From NCBI RefSeq assembly GCF_000952155.1, contig NZ_JYON01000008.1:1-64000 (forward strand): a stretch of 64,000 nt of DNA. The letters are read 5' to 3'. The stretch comes from Aliterella atlantica CENA595 (GTDB lineage: Bacteria; Cyanobacteriota; Cyanobacteriia; Cyanobacteriales; Chroococcidiopsidaceae). Under the pieces are notes generated by a model that made no database searches, had not been told where the DNA came from, and worked only from the letters and a program-made list of their open reading frames with translations. This document shows positions 25,081-33,647 of the stretch, one piece after another; the first letter of the stretch is position 1; every line of letters begins with the position of its first letter. Position numbers and translations under genes: made by a program.

Positions 25081-25947
25081 TTATGCATTCGGCGGTACTT
25101 CCAGAGCGATCGCCCCTAATGCACCTTTACGAAAATCTGTCAACAACTGTCTTGCAGTACGTTCTACGTCTCCTTTATGGCGTTTTTCGGCTAAAGCGTG
25201 CAGGTAATCTTCGGCTGTCATAGTTACAGCATCGAGTTCGTAGCGAGTATATAGCGGGTTATGAGGCAAAAAATCTGCGGCAGTTTCGCCTAATTGTTGT
25301 AAGAGATTGATAAGGGCGATCGCAACTCTTTGATTATCATAAGCAGCATCGCCAATATCATCGCAAATAGCTAATTTAAACGCAGCCAGTTGATTATTTA
25401 ACTTAATGGGAATAATCCCTGGAGCATCTAATAGTTCCAATTGCTCGGAAATTCTTACCCACCGCAACTGACGAGTTACACCAGCACGCGCCGCACTTTC
25501 TACTACGCGCCGATTTAACAAACGATTGATCAAAGCCGACTTGCCCACATTCGGAAACCCAATTACCACCGCCCGAACGGGACGAGGTAACATTCCACGA
25601 CTAACACGCCGTTGATTGAGTTCTACACCAGTTTGCTGCGCTGCCTTGGCTACAGCAGCTACACCTTTACCTGCTTGAGCATTAGTAAAATAAGGCTGTT
25701 CCCCCTGCTGTCTAAACCATCTTTCCCAAGCTTGCTGTGCTTGTGGCAAGATAGCATCTACACGGTTTAGTACCAACACCCGCGCCTTATTACCCAACCA
25801 TTCTTGGACTTGGGGATGATGAGTCGCCAGAGGAATGCGCGTGTCGCGTACCTCTAAAACTACATCCACAAGCTTTAGCTGCTCTTTAAGCGCCTTTTCT
25901 GCCTTAGCGATGTGACCTGGATACCACTGGATGGGGGGAGTTGTCAT
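25081..25947 (-). CDS. rbgA: Ribosome biogenesis GTPase RbgA/YlqF
   Basis: This 288-residue circularly permuted GTPase has its motifs in the order G4-G5-G1-G3: LNRVD (G4) at about residue 60, then GFPNVGKSALINRLLNRR (G1, about 130-147) and LLDAPGI (G3). The start IQWYPGHIAKAEKALKEQLK is the RbgA signature. The C-terminal helical domain (YLHALAEKRHKGDVERTARQ, then LLTDFRKGALG) binds rRNA. It assists late assembly of the 50S subunit in the cytoplasm. It is monocistronic; a heptamer element lies just upstream of the ATG. Confidence 0.95.
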   Translation of the reverse strand: MTTPPIQWYPGHIAKAEKALKEQLKLVDVVLEVRDTRIPLATHHPQVQEWLGNKARVLVLNRVDAILPQAQQAWERWFRQQGEQPYFTNAQAGKGVAAVAKAAQQTGVELNQRRVSRGMLPRPVRAVVIGFPNVGKSALINRLLNRRVVESAARAGVTRQLRWVRISEQLELLDAPGIIPIKLNNQLAAFKLAICDDIGDAAYDNQRVAIALINLLQQLGETAADFLPHNPLYTRYELDAVTMTAEDYLHALAEKRHKGDVERTARQLLTDFRKGALGAIALEVPPNA

Positions 25948-25970
25948 GAGGGAGGAAGGGGAGACTTTTA

Positions 25971-26124
25971 CAGTGACCAGTGACCAGTAACCAGTGACCA
26001 GTTAAGAACCAGTAGCTAGTTACTGTTAATTGTTTGGAAGATTAACTATCTCATCATCATCCGTTATTGGTTATCAGCTACTTAGACTAGAGTATTTTTC
26101 TCTTTCTCTTTCACCTGGTCACTG
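25971..26124. repeat. CAGTGAC heptamer element, copy 2
   Basis: Five heptamers lie at 25971-26005 (CAGTGAC, CAGTGAC, CAGTAAC, CAGTGAC, CAGTTAA). After about 110 bases comes the inverted end CTGGTCACTG (26115-26124), 5 bases from the UspA stop. The same head and tail occur in copy 1, with a different and shorter middle there. Confidence 0.85.
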
Positions 26125-26128
26125 ATTT

Positions 26129-26539
26129 CTAGGGAACAATAAGGACTGGACAAGGGGAAAGGTTAATAACTCGGTTGGTAACGCTTTCTGATGCGCCTTC
26201 TTCGGTTAACCCTAAGCCTCGACAGCCCATGATAATTAAATTTGCACCTATTTCATCGGCTACATCGCAGATTGTAAAAGCAGGTTTGCCTTCTCTTTCG
26301 ATTACTTCAGCTTGGATTCCTTGCTGATTAAATAAAGATTGGGCAGTTTGGAGTAACTTGGCAACGGCTTCTGGAGATGCCATTACCTCTGCACTTGGCG
26401 GTTCTTCAGTCGATGGCGATTCTAATACTGATAGCAGAATTAACCGACTGTTGTACTGGTTGACAACGTTGGCAACTACTTCAACCGCTTCTCTTGCTTC
26501 TCGGCTTTGGTCGATGGGAAACAAAATAGTCTTAAACAT
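26129..26539 (-). CDS. Universal stress protein, UspA family
   Basis: This 136-residue single Usp domain begins MFKTILFPIDQSREAREAVE, with the Asp of the family ATP pocket, and ends VINLSPCPVLIVP. The loop near residues 108-124 reads MGCRGLGLTEEGASESV. It begins like the ATP motif G-x2-G-x9-G(S/T), but the expected third Gly is replaced, so the protein may bind nucleotide poorly or belong to the UspA-like branch that does not bind ATP. The role is stress tolerance in the cytoplasm, with details unknown. It is divergent from pgk. Confidence 0.9.
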   Translation of the reverse strand: MFKTILFPIDQSREAREAVEVVANVVNQYNSRLILLSVLESPSTEEPPSAEVMASPEAVAKLLQTAQSLFNQQGIQAEVIEREGKPAFTICDVADEIGANLIIMGCRGLGLTEEGASESVTNRVINLSPCPVLIVP

Positions 26540-26630
26540 TAACAGACACCTACGATACCTAGCTCCGGTAGAATTGTGGACGGCGCTAAACAGTTGACAA
26601 AACTAAAAACGCAATCAGGAGGTTAACGCT

Positions 26631-27833
26631 GTGTCCAAAAAAACTTTAGCAAATTTATCATCATCAGACTTATCAGGCAAACGTGCCTTAGTACGAGTAG
26701 ATTTTAATGTGCCTTTGGATGACCAAGGCAACATCACCGATGATACTCGGATTCGGTTTGCTTTACCTACTATTCAAGATTTAACCAAAAAAGGCGCTAA
26801 GGTAATTTTAGCTAGCCATTTTGGTCGTCCCAAGGGTGTAGATGATAAGTTGCGCCTTACTCCAGTTGCCAAGCGCTTATCGGAATTACTCGGTCAAGAT
26901 GTAATTAAGTGCGATGACTGTATTGGCGATGAAGTCGCAGCCAAAGTATCAACCATGCAAAATGGTCAGGTACTTATGCTAGAAAATGTCCGCTTCCACC
27001 CAGAAGAGGAAAAAAATGACCCCGAATTTGCCAAACAGCTAGCTGCAAATGCCGATTTGTACGTTAATGACGCATTTGGTACAGCACACCGCGCTCATGC
27101 TTCCACTGAGGGCGTAACTCACTACCTCAGCCCTTCGGTTGCTGGCTACTTGATTGACAAAGAATTGCAATATTTGCAAAGTGCGATTGATAATCCTCAG
27201 CGTCCTTTAGCGGCAATTATTGGCGGCTCAAAGGTTTCTAGCAAAATTGGCGTAATTGAGACTCTGCTCGATAAATGTGACAAGCTGCTGCTAGGCGGTG
27301 GCATGATTTTCACGTTCTATAAAGCTCGTGGTATCAATGTCGGTAAGTCTTTGGTAGAAGAGGACAAGCTAGAATTGGCTAAGTCTTTGGAAGCCAAGGC
27401 AAAAGAGCGCGGCGTTGCCTTTTTGCTGCCTACTGATGTAGTTGTTGCTGATAAGTTTGCGGCTGATGCTAATGCTCAAACTGTAAGTATCGACAATATC
27501 CCCGATGATGGCATGGGTTTAGATATTGGTCCTGATTCTGTGAAAACTTTCCAAGACGCGCTAGCTGATTGCAAAAGCGTGATTTGGAACGGTCCTATGG
27601 GTGTATTTGAGTTTGATAAGTTCGCTAAAGGAACTGAAGCAATCGCTTACTCTCTAGCTGAATTAACCAAAAAGGATGCTACTACTATCATCGGCGGCGG
27701 TGACTCTGTTGCTGCTGTGGAAAAGGTCGGACTTGCTGACCAAATGAGCCATATTTCTACTGGCGGCGGCGCTAGCTTGGAATTGCTTGAAGGCAAGGAA
27801 CTTCCTGGTATTGCTGCATTAGATGATGCATAA
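26631..27833 (+). CDS. pgk: Phosphoglycerate kinase
   Basis: This 400-residue enzyme interconverts 1,3-bisphosphoglycerate plus ADP and 3-phosphoglycerate plus ATP in glycolysis and the Calvin cycle. The N-terminal domain has [20 protein letters not shown] and SHFGRPKG (substrate arginines and His). The hinge and nucleotide domain show [20 protein letters not shown], the Gly-rich [13 protein letters not shown] and [14 protein letters not shown]. It is full length without insertions. A strong AGGAGG precedes the GTG start. A clear terminator follows the stop. Confidence 0.98.
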   Translation: MSKKTLANLSSSDLSGKRALVRVDFNVPLDDQGNITDDTRIRFALPTIQDLTKKGAKVILASHFGRPKGVDDKLRLTPVAKRLSELLGQDVIKCDDCIGDEVAAKVSTMQNGQVLMLENVRFHPEEEKNDPEFAKQLAANADLYVNDAFGTAHRAHASTEGVTHYLSPSVAGYLIDKELQYLQSAIDNPQRPLAAIIGGSKVSSKIGVIETLLDKCDKLLLGGGMIFTFYKARGINVGKSLVEEDKLELAKSLEAKAKERGVAFLLPTDVVVADKFAADANAQTVSIDNIPDDGMGLDIGPDSVKTFQDALADCKSVIWNGPMGVFEFDKFAKGTEAIAYSLAELTKKDATTIIGGGDSVAAVEKVGLADQMSHISTGGGASLELLEGKELPGIAALDDA

Positions 27834-27850
27834 GCAAATTTAGTCTAGTT

Positions 27851-27893
27851 AAGCGGTTGCAGTTCTACTTGCGAACTGTAACCGCTTATTTTT
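27851..27893 (+). terminator. Rho-independent terminator of pgk
   Basis: The 15-bp stem AAGCGGTTGCAGTTC / GAACTGTAACCGCTT (one wobble) with a 7-base loop is followed by ATTTTT. It starts 17 bases after the pgk stop. Confidence 0.9.
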
Positions 27894-28026
27894 GCCAATA
27901 TACGCTCAAAGGTAGAAGGCTTGAGTAGCGATCGCCCCTTACGATGCTTGTCAGTCTTGAATTTAATGCCTGTGCTTTAGGTGCATATCTGCATTGATTT
28001 CACCCAAAAATAAGGAGTAAGTTTAT

Positions 28027-28371
28027 ATGCAGCCGATTTTTTCAATGTTAACCAATGCTTTTCGGCAAGTTTTAGTAATTTTGCTGATTGGCTTTATTAG
28101 TCTATCAAGTTTATTTGTTGTCAGCACTCAAGCTAGTTTCGCCGCAACTCCCAATCAGAAGCTAATCCAGCAGGAGAATTTAGATAAACAAAGTCAATCT
28201 GCAAGCGATCGCGAACAAGCTTATGAGGAGCAAATCAAGGCTGCTGAAGACCCAGATAAAGTTTTTAGCGAAAATTTGAAGGAATACAGAAAAGAAAATC
28301 CTGGTGAAAATGTCTTAGAAAAAGCTGCAGAAGGTGCAGAAAAAATAGTTGAGAAGGTTACTGGTAAATAG
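28027..28371 (+). CDS. Small exported, charged hypothetical protein
   Basis: This 114-residue protein has a hydrophobic signal segment (about residues 14-38, VLVILLIGFISLSSLFVVST) ending in the cleavage-like ASFAA. The mature 75 residues are highly charged and helical (DREQAYEEQIKAAEDPDKVF, then EKAAEGAEKIVEKVTGK) with amphipathic Ala/Glu/Lys repeats, as in small stress or CsbD/LEA-like proteins. AAGGAG lies 9 bases before the ATG. The function is unknown; a lumenal or periplasmic location is likely. Confidence 0.7.
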   Translation: MQPIFSMLTNAFRQVLVILLIGFISLSSLFVVSTQASFAATPNQKLIQQENLDKQSQSASDREQAYEEQIKAAEDPDKVFSENLKEYRKENPGENVLEKAAEGAEKIVEKVTGK

Positions 28372-28383
28372 TAAATAATGTCT

Positions 28384-28455
28384 AATTCATAATTTAATTG
28401 CTAAAACTCCTGCTAATTAAATTATGAATTACGAATTACGAATTACGAATTATTT
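28384..28455. repeat. 16-bp inverted repeat plus ATTACGA array, copy 2
   Basis: The perfect inverted repeat AATTCATAATTTAATT (28384-28399) / AATTAAATTATGAATT (28415-28430) runs into a heptamer array: ATTATGA, ATTACGA three times and ATTATTT (28421-28455). The array ends on the base before the ATG of the next gene at 28456, so it occupies the usual ribosome-binding site. Confidence 0.9.
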
Positions 28456-28953
28456 ATGCTTCCCTTTGACTATTCTTTAGATTTTAAAAATATTGATTTT
28501 CGTACTTCTCCTGAGCTATATCGAGTCGGTAAAGGCGAACAAGGCGTACTTTTAGTAGAACCTTATAAATCAGAAATTCTCCCCTATTGGCGCTTTAAAA
28601 ATCCAGAAATTGCTAAACAATCTAGCGAACAAATATATAAAATGTTCCTAGATTATCTCGATCGCGATGATTTTATTGGTGCAGATATGGCACGAAAGTT
28701 TCTGCAAATGGGTTATACGCGATCGCGCAGATATGCAAATCATAAAAGTGGCAATAAATTCAAGCAAAATCCCCAAAAGGAACCAACTAAAGAAGCTTTA
28801 ATGGCAGCGAGACAAAATGTCTTACCCTATGAAGTAGATCCAATTAAAGCTGAATCTGCAGCAATTTTTAAAGCAAAATGGATAGAAGCAAAGACAAATA
28901 GTCAATATCTCCAACTACTAGCTAAACATAAACTAATGTACGAAAAAGAGTAG
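28456..28953 (+). CDS. DUF4385 family protein
   Basis: This 165-residue soluble protein matches what I recall of DUF4385: FDYSLDFKNIDFRTSPELYR, VGKGEQGVLLVEPYKSEILP, YWRFKNPEIAKQSSEQIYKM and DFIGADMARKFLQMGYTRSR. The C-terminal LPYEVDPIKAESAAIFKAKW is also family-like. The function is unknown; the family is found in bacteria and some phages. The ATG directly follows a heptamer repeat, leaving no Shine-Dalgarno sequence. Confidence 0.8.
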   Translation: MLPFDYSLDFKNIDFRTSPELYRVGKGEQGVLLVEPYKSEILPYWRFKNPEIAKQSSEQIYKMFLDYLDRDDFIGADMARKFLQMGYTRSRRYANHKSGNKFKQNPQKEPTKEALMAARQNVLPYEVDPIKAESAAIFKAKWIEAKTNSQYLQLLAKHKLMYEKE

Positions 28954-28987
28954 TTATAATAAAACTAAGGTTTTTGAAATAAATTTT

Positions 28988-29413
28988 GTGAGTTTAAATT
29001 GGAGATTGTTAGTTCATCCTAGTAGCGGGTTATTAGTTGTATTGCTATCGACGATTGTTGCAGTCTATGGCTGGCGTTACCGTAATGCTCGATTAGGGAA
29101 AAGCGGTAAAGATGTAATAGAAACTTTCAACATCCAAAAAGTTCACAAACGCTTAGGCATTACACTACTATCATTAACTGTAATCGTCTGGTTGGTAGAA
29201 CTGGCGATTAACTTTAAAATGGTTAACAATGCTACTCATTCTCTCGGAGCGATCGCTTTAGTTGTATTATTAGCTACTAGCGCCACTATTATCCTAAAAT
29301 TCCGTCGCCGCCGCTGGGCTAGTCCCGTTCACCTCACTTTGAACGGTATCATTCTTGTAATAATAACAGTACAGTTATTATCAGGAATAAAAATACTAAA
29401 CTATCTATTCTAG
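28988..29413 (+). CDS. DUF4079-type four-helix membrane protein
   Basis: This 141-residue protein starts at GTG 28988. Four membrane segments are visible: LLVVLLSTIVAVYG (about 16-30), LGITLLSLTVIVWLVELA, ATHSLGAIALVVLLATSATI and HLTLNGIILVIITVQLLSGI. Histidines such as VHKRLG and ATHSLG, and LNG near the last helix, fit the cytochrome b561-like DUF4079 family of cyanobacteria. Haem binding and electron transfer are possible but unproven. The gap to the DUF4385 gene is 34 bases, so co-transcription is likely. Confidence 0.7.
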   Translation: MSLNWRLLVHPSSGLLVVLLSTIVAVYGWRYRNARLGKSGKDVIETFNIQKVHKRLGITLLSLTVIVWLVELAINFKMVNNATHSLGAIALVVLLATSATIILKFRRRRWASPVHLTLNGIILVIITVQLLSGIKILNYLF

Positions 29414-30113
29414 ATTGATGAGTAAATAGTCTTAATTTACCGTTCTGATTTAAGTGTTTATCTCAGGATAACATATCATTTTTCTACCTTAACAAAGATG
29501 TCAACGAATAAACCAATCTTGGGTAGTAAAAATGATTCTGATAAGAGCGATTAACTCAAGAATTTATATGTCATCAAATATAAATATATAGAAAAGATTG
29601 GCGTAACCGAAAAGTAGGATAAAGAGCTTAAAAAAAATACAAAATCGCGTGCGATCGCCCTCTAAACTAAGATATGCACCGAACAGTGGCTTTTTCTTTA
29701 ATTTACGCAGCGAACGTATTTTGTATAAAAAATTGCTTATTGCTATAAAAAAACACTCTCAACCCTAAGTATTTGGCATAGATCGACAGTAAAGCGATCG
29801 CTAAGGAAAAGGAGATTTTTCACTACATTTGATATATACGAACTATCATATAAATAGATAATTTGTAAACACATCATGTTTATCCTAAAAATCTTATCTT
29901 AAAAAGCTCTGAAAGAGCGAGATATCCAGAAGCATGATTTGGATAGGAAAATAACTATCCTTAATTGCAAAGATTATACGTGGCACTTGACAGCGTCAGG
30001 GACACGTCGCGCATTACATACCCTCAAGCCAAACTTTTCTTACTTATTGTCGGCTCCGATAGGAGAACGCATAGGCATCGCATTTGAGAAAATAATCTTG
30101 AAGCTACATCAAC
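29414..30113 (+). other. 700-base AT-rich upstream region of the double kinase
   Basis: I see no convincing gene. A 69-codon frame (29939-30148) overlaps the kinase start and looks accidental. Visible elements are A-tracts (29630-29640 and 29747-29754), HIP1 cores near 29652 and 29795, and a small hairpin GCTCT-GAA-AGAGC near 29902. The stretch is long for a promoter and could hide a small RNA, but no known RNA motif was recognised. Confidence 0.45.
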
Positions 30114-33100
30114 ATGACCTACTCTCAAGCCAATGTGACAACGCCTGACTTTCGAGTTTTATTTGAGTCAGCCCCAAACTTGTATATAGTCTTAACGCCC
30201 GACTTGACAATCGCAGCAGCTAGCGATGCCTACTTGCGGGCTACGCAGACAAAACGGGAGGAAATTATCGGGCGCTATGTCTTTGATGTTTTTCCAGACA
30301 ATCCTGAAGAAATCAGTGCTACAGGGGTTTATAATTGGCGAAATTCGCTAGAACTCGTGTTAAAGCATCGGGTTGCGCATACTATGGCGGTGCAGAAGTA
30401 CGACGTTCGTCGCCCAGAATCAGCAGGAGGCGGATTTGAAGAAAAGTATTGGAGTCCAATCAATTCACCAGTTTTTGGAGCAAATGGCGAGATTACCCAT
30501 ATCATCCATCGAACTGAGGACGTAACCGAGTTTGTCAAGCTTAAACAACAGGGAAATAAGCAGCTTGAAATAGAGCAAGAGCTACAAGAGACAATCAAGC
30601 AGATGGGAACTGAAATCTATTTGCGATCGCAAGAGTTGCAAAAAGTAAACAGACAGCTACGCTTGGCTAACGAGGCTTTAGCGGAATTAGACCGCGCCAA
30701 AACTGTATTCTTCAACAACATCAGTCACGAGTTTCGCACGCCCTTGTCGCTGATGCTCGGTCCCCTTGAAGATATTTTATCCAATTCAAGTTCGCTAAAC
30801 GTTTCAGAACGCGGACAATTGGAGATGGTACACCGCAATAGCCTCCGCTTACTCAAACTGGTAAATACCTTGCTAGACTTTGCCCGCATTGAGGCAGGCA
30901 GAATGCAGGCTGTCTACAAACAGGTAGATTTAGCAAGTTTCACAGCAGAACTAGCAAGTGTATTTCGTTCGGCAATAGAAAGAGCAGGATTGAGTTTTCA
31001 AGTTGATTGCCCGCCACTTGACAAGCCAATTTTTATCGACAGCGAAATGTGGGAAAAAATTGTTTTGAACCTGCTGTCAAATGCCCTAAAATTTACTTTC
31101 ACTGGAGAAATTGCTGTCAAATTGCAAGCAGTAGGCGATGGCGTTGAGCTAACGGTGCGCGATACTGGTACAGGTATTCCAGCCCCAGAGTTACCCCATA
31201 TATTTGAACGCTTCCACCGCATCCAGGGGGCGCGATCGCGCACTCACGAAGGTTCGGGGATTGGTTTGGCGTTAGTACAAGAATTAGTCAAGTTACACGG
31301 CGGTACAGTGCGCGTGTCGAGCGTAGTAGGAGAAGGAACGACTTTCACTGTAGTAATTCCCACTGGATCTGCCCATTTGCGATCGCAACCTATGTTAGCA
31401 CCTGATAACCTCCAACCACCTGTTACTAAGGCTGCCGATTATGTAGGGGAAGCATGGCGCTGGCAGCCAGCAAATGGTTGGGACAACGTTGTCGGCACAG
31501 AAGAAACTTACAAATACCATCTAGGCGTGCATTCCTCTAGCGCTCGCATTCTGCTAGTAGACGATAACGCAGATATGCGCGGTTATGTCAAGCGTTTACT
31601 TAGCCCTGCTTATGAAGTAGAGGCGGTAGCTGATGGAGAAGCAGCACTTATTGCCGTACGCGAACGGATGCCAGATTTGGTACTAACAGACGTGATGATG
31701 CCCAAGTTAAATGGGTTCGAGCTACTGCAAGCTTTACGTAACGATCCAGATACTAAAGAACTGCCAATTATTCTGCTATCTGCGCGTGCAGGAGAAGAAT
31801 CCCGCATTGAAGGACTTGAAGCTGGAGCAGACGACTACTTAATTAAACCTTTTTCTGCGCGTGAATTGCTAGCTCGCGTCCGCGCCAATTTAGAGATGAG
31901 CCACGTGCGCCAAGAAGCATCAAAACGGATAGAAGTTGAGCGTGCCTTCTTGGCAGCAGTCTTGCAGCAGATGCCTGCGGCGGTAATGATTGCCGAAGCT
32001 CCTTCAGGGCGGCTGCTCCTCAGCAACGAGCAGGTAGAAAAGATTTTGCGCCATCCTGTTTTGTCAACTGCTAATTTTGAGGGATACGACCAGTACAAAG
32101 GTTTTTACCCAGATGGGCAACCTTACAAACTCAACGATTTGCCCTTGGTACGGGCGGCGATTAAAGGCGAGGTAGTTGTAGGTGAGGAGATTGAATATCA
32201 ATGCGGTGATGGCGTTCGGCGCACTATGCACGCTAACGCCGCGCCAATTTGCGATCGCTCAGGAAAAATAATTGCTGGAGTGCTAACATTTGCAGATATT
32301 ACAGAGCGCAAACAAGCCGAAAAAGCGCTCCAGCACCTTAATACCAACTTAGAAAACTTAGTAAGCGAGCGCACTGCTCAATTACAACAGGCTTTAGACT
32401 TTGAAGCAACGCTCAAACGCCTTGTCGATAAAGTCAAGGGTAGCCTTGACGAACATCAAATTATTCAAACTGCCGTACAAGAACTAGCCCTCGTACTTGA
32501 CATCATCTGTTGCGATGCGGCGATGTACGACCTTGAGGCTAGAACTTCAACTATTTGCTATTCATACACAGTTTCTAGCAAAATTGACACGCCAACAACG
32601 CCCTCCTCTATAGGGTGCGTCGTGCAAATGGATGACTTGCCTGAGTTTTATCGCCAACTGTTGCAAGGTGAGTATTTTCAATATTGTCACCTAACTTGCG
32701 ATCCAATCCGCAGCCAGATGGCAGTGCTATCTTGTCCGATTGTTGACGATCGCACAGTGCTAGGAGATTTATGGCTGTTCAATCGCAAAAACTATGCTTT
32801 TGACGAATTGGAAATTAGATTAGTGCAGCAAGTAGCCAATCAATGCGCGATCGCAATTCGCCAAGCTCGATTGTACGCTACTGCTACAGCCCAAGTTGAG
32901 GAACTAGAAAAACTCAATGCTCTTAAAGACGACTTTTTGAGTACCGTTTCTCACGAATTGCGGACTCCGATTACAAATATGAAAATGGCGATCCAAATGC
33001 TCAAAATGTCTCCTAATCCTGAAAAGCAATCGCGCTACTTAGAGATTTTGCAAGCAGAATGCGATCGTGAAAGCCAACTTATTAACGAACTACTAGATTT

Positions 33101-33614
33101 ACAACGGCTAGAAGCTGGCTCTTATTCGCTCTTTCTTAACGACGCGATCGATCTAGAAAAAATGGTAGCCGAGCTAATTGAGCCGTTTCGCGTCCGCACT
33201 GGGGAACGCCAGCAAACTTTACAACTAAATCTTCCCCCCATGCCCCTAATAATTTCCGATCGCGCCAGCTTGGAGAGGATATTAGCAGAACTACTGAATA
33301 ATGCCTGCAAATACACTCCACGAGGTGGGGAAATTGTCTTGAGCATTTGCTACCAAGCTAGCGAAGCCGCAACTTTATTTACGGTCAGTAATTCAGTAGA
33401 AATCCCTGAAAATCAGTTGGCACATATTTTCGATAAATTCTATCGCGTTCCCAACGCCGACCCCTGGAAACAAGGAGGTACTGGGTTAGGATTAGCCCTG
33501 ATCCAAAAGCTAATTGAGCAACTACAAGGTACGATCGAAGTTGAAAACGCTCAAGGATGGACTACTTTTTCCGTCCTGCTACCCAACCAACTACCTAAAT
33601 GCGATCGCCTGTAA
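30114..33614 (+). CDS. Hybrid histidine kinase with two complete kinase cores
   Basis: This is a 1166-residue soluble signalling protein. Domain order: PAS (about 8-135), coiled coil, HisKA with its His in FFNNISHEFRTPLSLM (about 205), HATPase (LLSNALKF; RDTGTGIP; GSGIGLALVQ), receiver (ILLVDDNADMRGYV; Asp in LVLTDVMMPKLNG; Lys in LIKPF), PAS (about 620-740), coiled coil, GAF (about 765-925), then a second HisKA (FLSTVSHELRTPITNM) and second HATPase (LLNNACKYTP; GTGLGLALIQ). There are no membrane segments. Both cores keep catalytic residues. The receiver lies between the cores, so phosphoryl traffic may be internal. Confidence 0.93.
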   Translation: MTYSQANVTTPDFRVLFESAPNLYIVLTPDLTIAAASDAYLRATQTKREEIIGRYVFDVFPDNPEEISATGVYNWRNSLELVLKHRVAHTMAVQKYDVRRPESAGGGFEEKYWSPINSPVFGANGEITHIIHRTEDVTEFVKLKQQGNKQLEIEQELQETIKQMGTEIYLRSQELQKVNRQLRLANEALAELDRAKTVFFNNISHEFRTPLSLMLGPLEDILSNSSSLNVSERGQLEMVHRNSLRLLKLVNTLLDFARIEAGRMQAVYKQVDLASFTAELASVFRSAIERAGLSFQVDCPPLDKPIFIDSEMWEKIVLNLLSNALKFTFTGEIAVKLQAVGDGVELTVRDTGTGIPAPELPHIFERFHRIQGARSRTHEGSGIGLALVQELVKLHGGTVRVSSVVGEGTTFTVVIPTGSAHLRSQPMLAPDNLQPPVTKAADYVGEAWRWQPANGWDNVVGTEETYKYHLGVHSSSARILLVDDNADMRGYVKRLLSPAYEVEAVADGEAALIAVRERMPDLVLTDVMMPKLNGFELLQALRNDPDTKELPIILLSARAGEESRIEGLEAGADDYLIKPFSARELLARVRANLEMSHVRQEASKRIEVERAFLAAVLQQMPAAVMIAEAPSGRLLLSNEQVEKILRHPVLSTANFEGYDQYKGFYPDGQPYKLNDLPLVRAAIKGEVVVGEEIEYQCGDGVRRTMHANAAPICDRSGKIIAGVLTFADITERKQAEKALQHLNTNLENLVSERTAQLQQALDFEATLKRLVDKVKGSLDEHQIIQTAVQELALVLDIICCDAAMYDLEARTSTICYSYTVSSKIDTPTTPSSIGCVVQMDDLPEFYRQLLQGEYFQYCHLTCDPIRSQMAVLSCPIVDDRTVLGDLWLFNRKNYAFDELEIRLVQQVANQCAIAIRQARLYATATAQVEELEKLNALKDDFLSTVSHELRTPITNMKMAIQMLKMSPNPEKQSRYLEILQAECDRESQLINELLDLQRLEAGSYSLFLNDAIDLEKMVAELIEPFRVRTGERQQTLQLNLPPMPLIISDRASLERILAELLNNACKYTPRGGEIVLSICYQASEAATLFTVSNSVEIPENQLAHIFDKFYRVPNADPWKQGGTGLGLALIQKLIEQLQGTIEVENAQGWTTFSVLLPNQLPKCDRL

Positions 33615-33647
33615 AATCGCCTAAGCTTAGATTTTATTATCCCCAAT

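Noticed and set aside
29939-30148. 69-codon frame before the double kinase
   Set aside because: It overlaps the kinase start in another frame, with no ribosome site and no similarity that I recognise.
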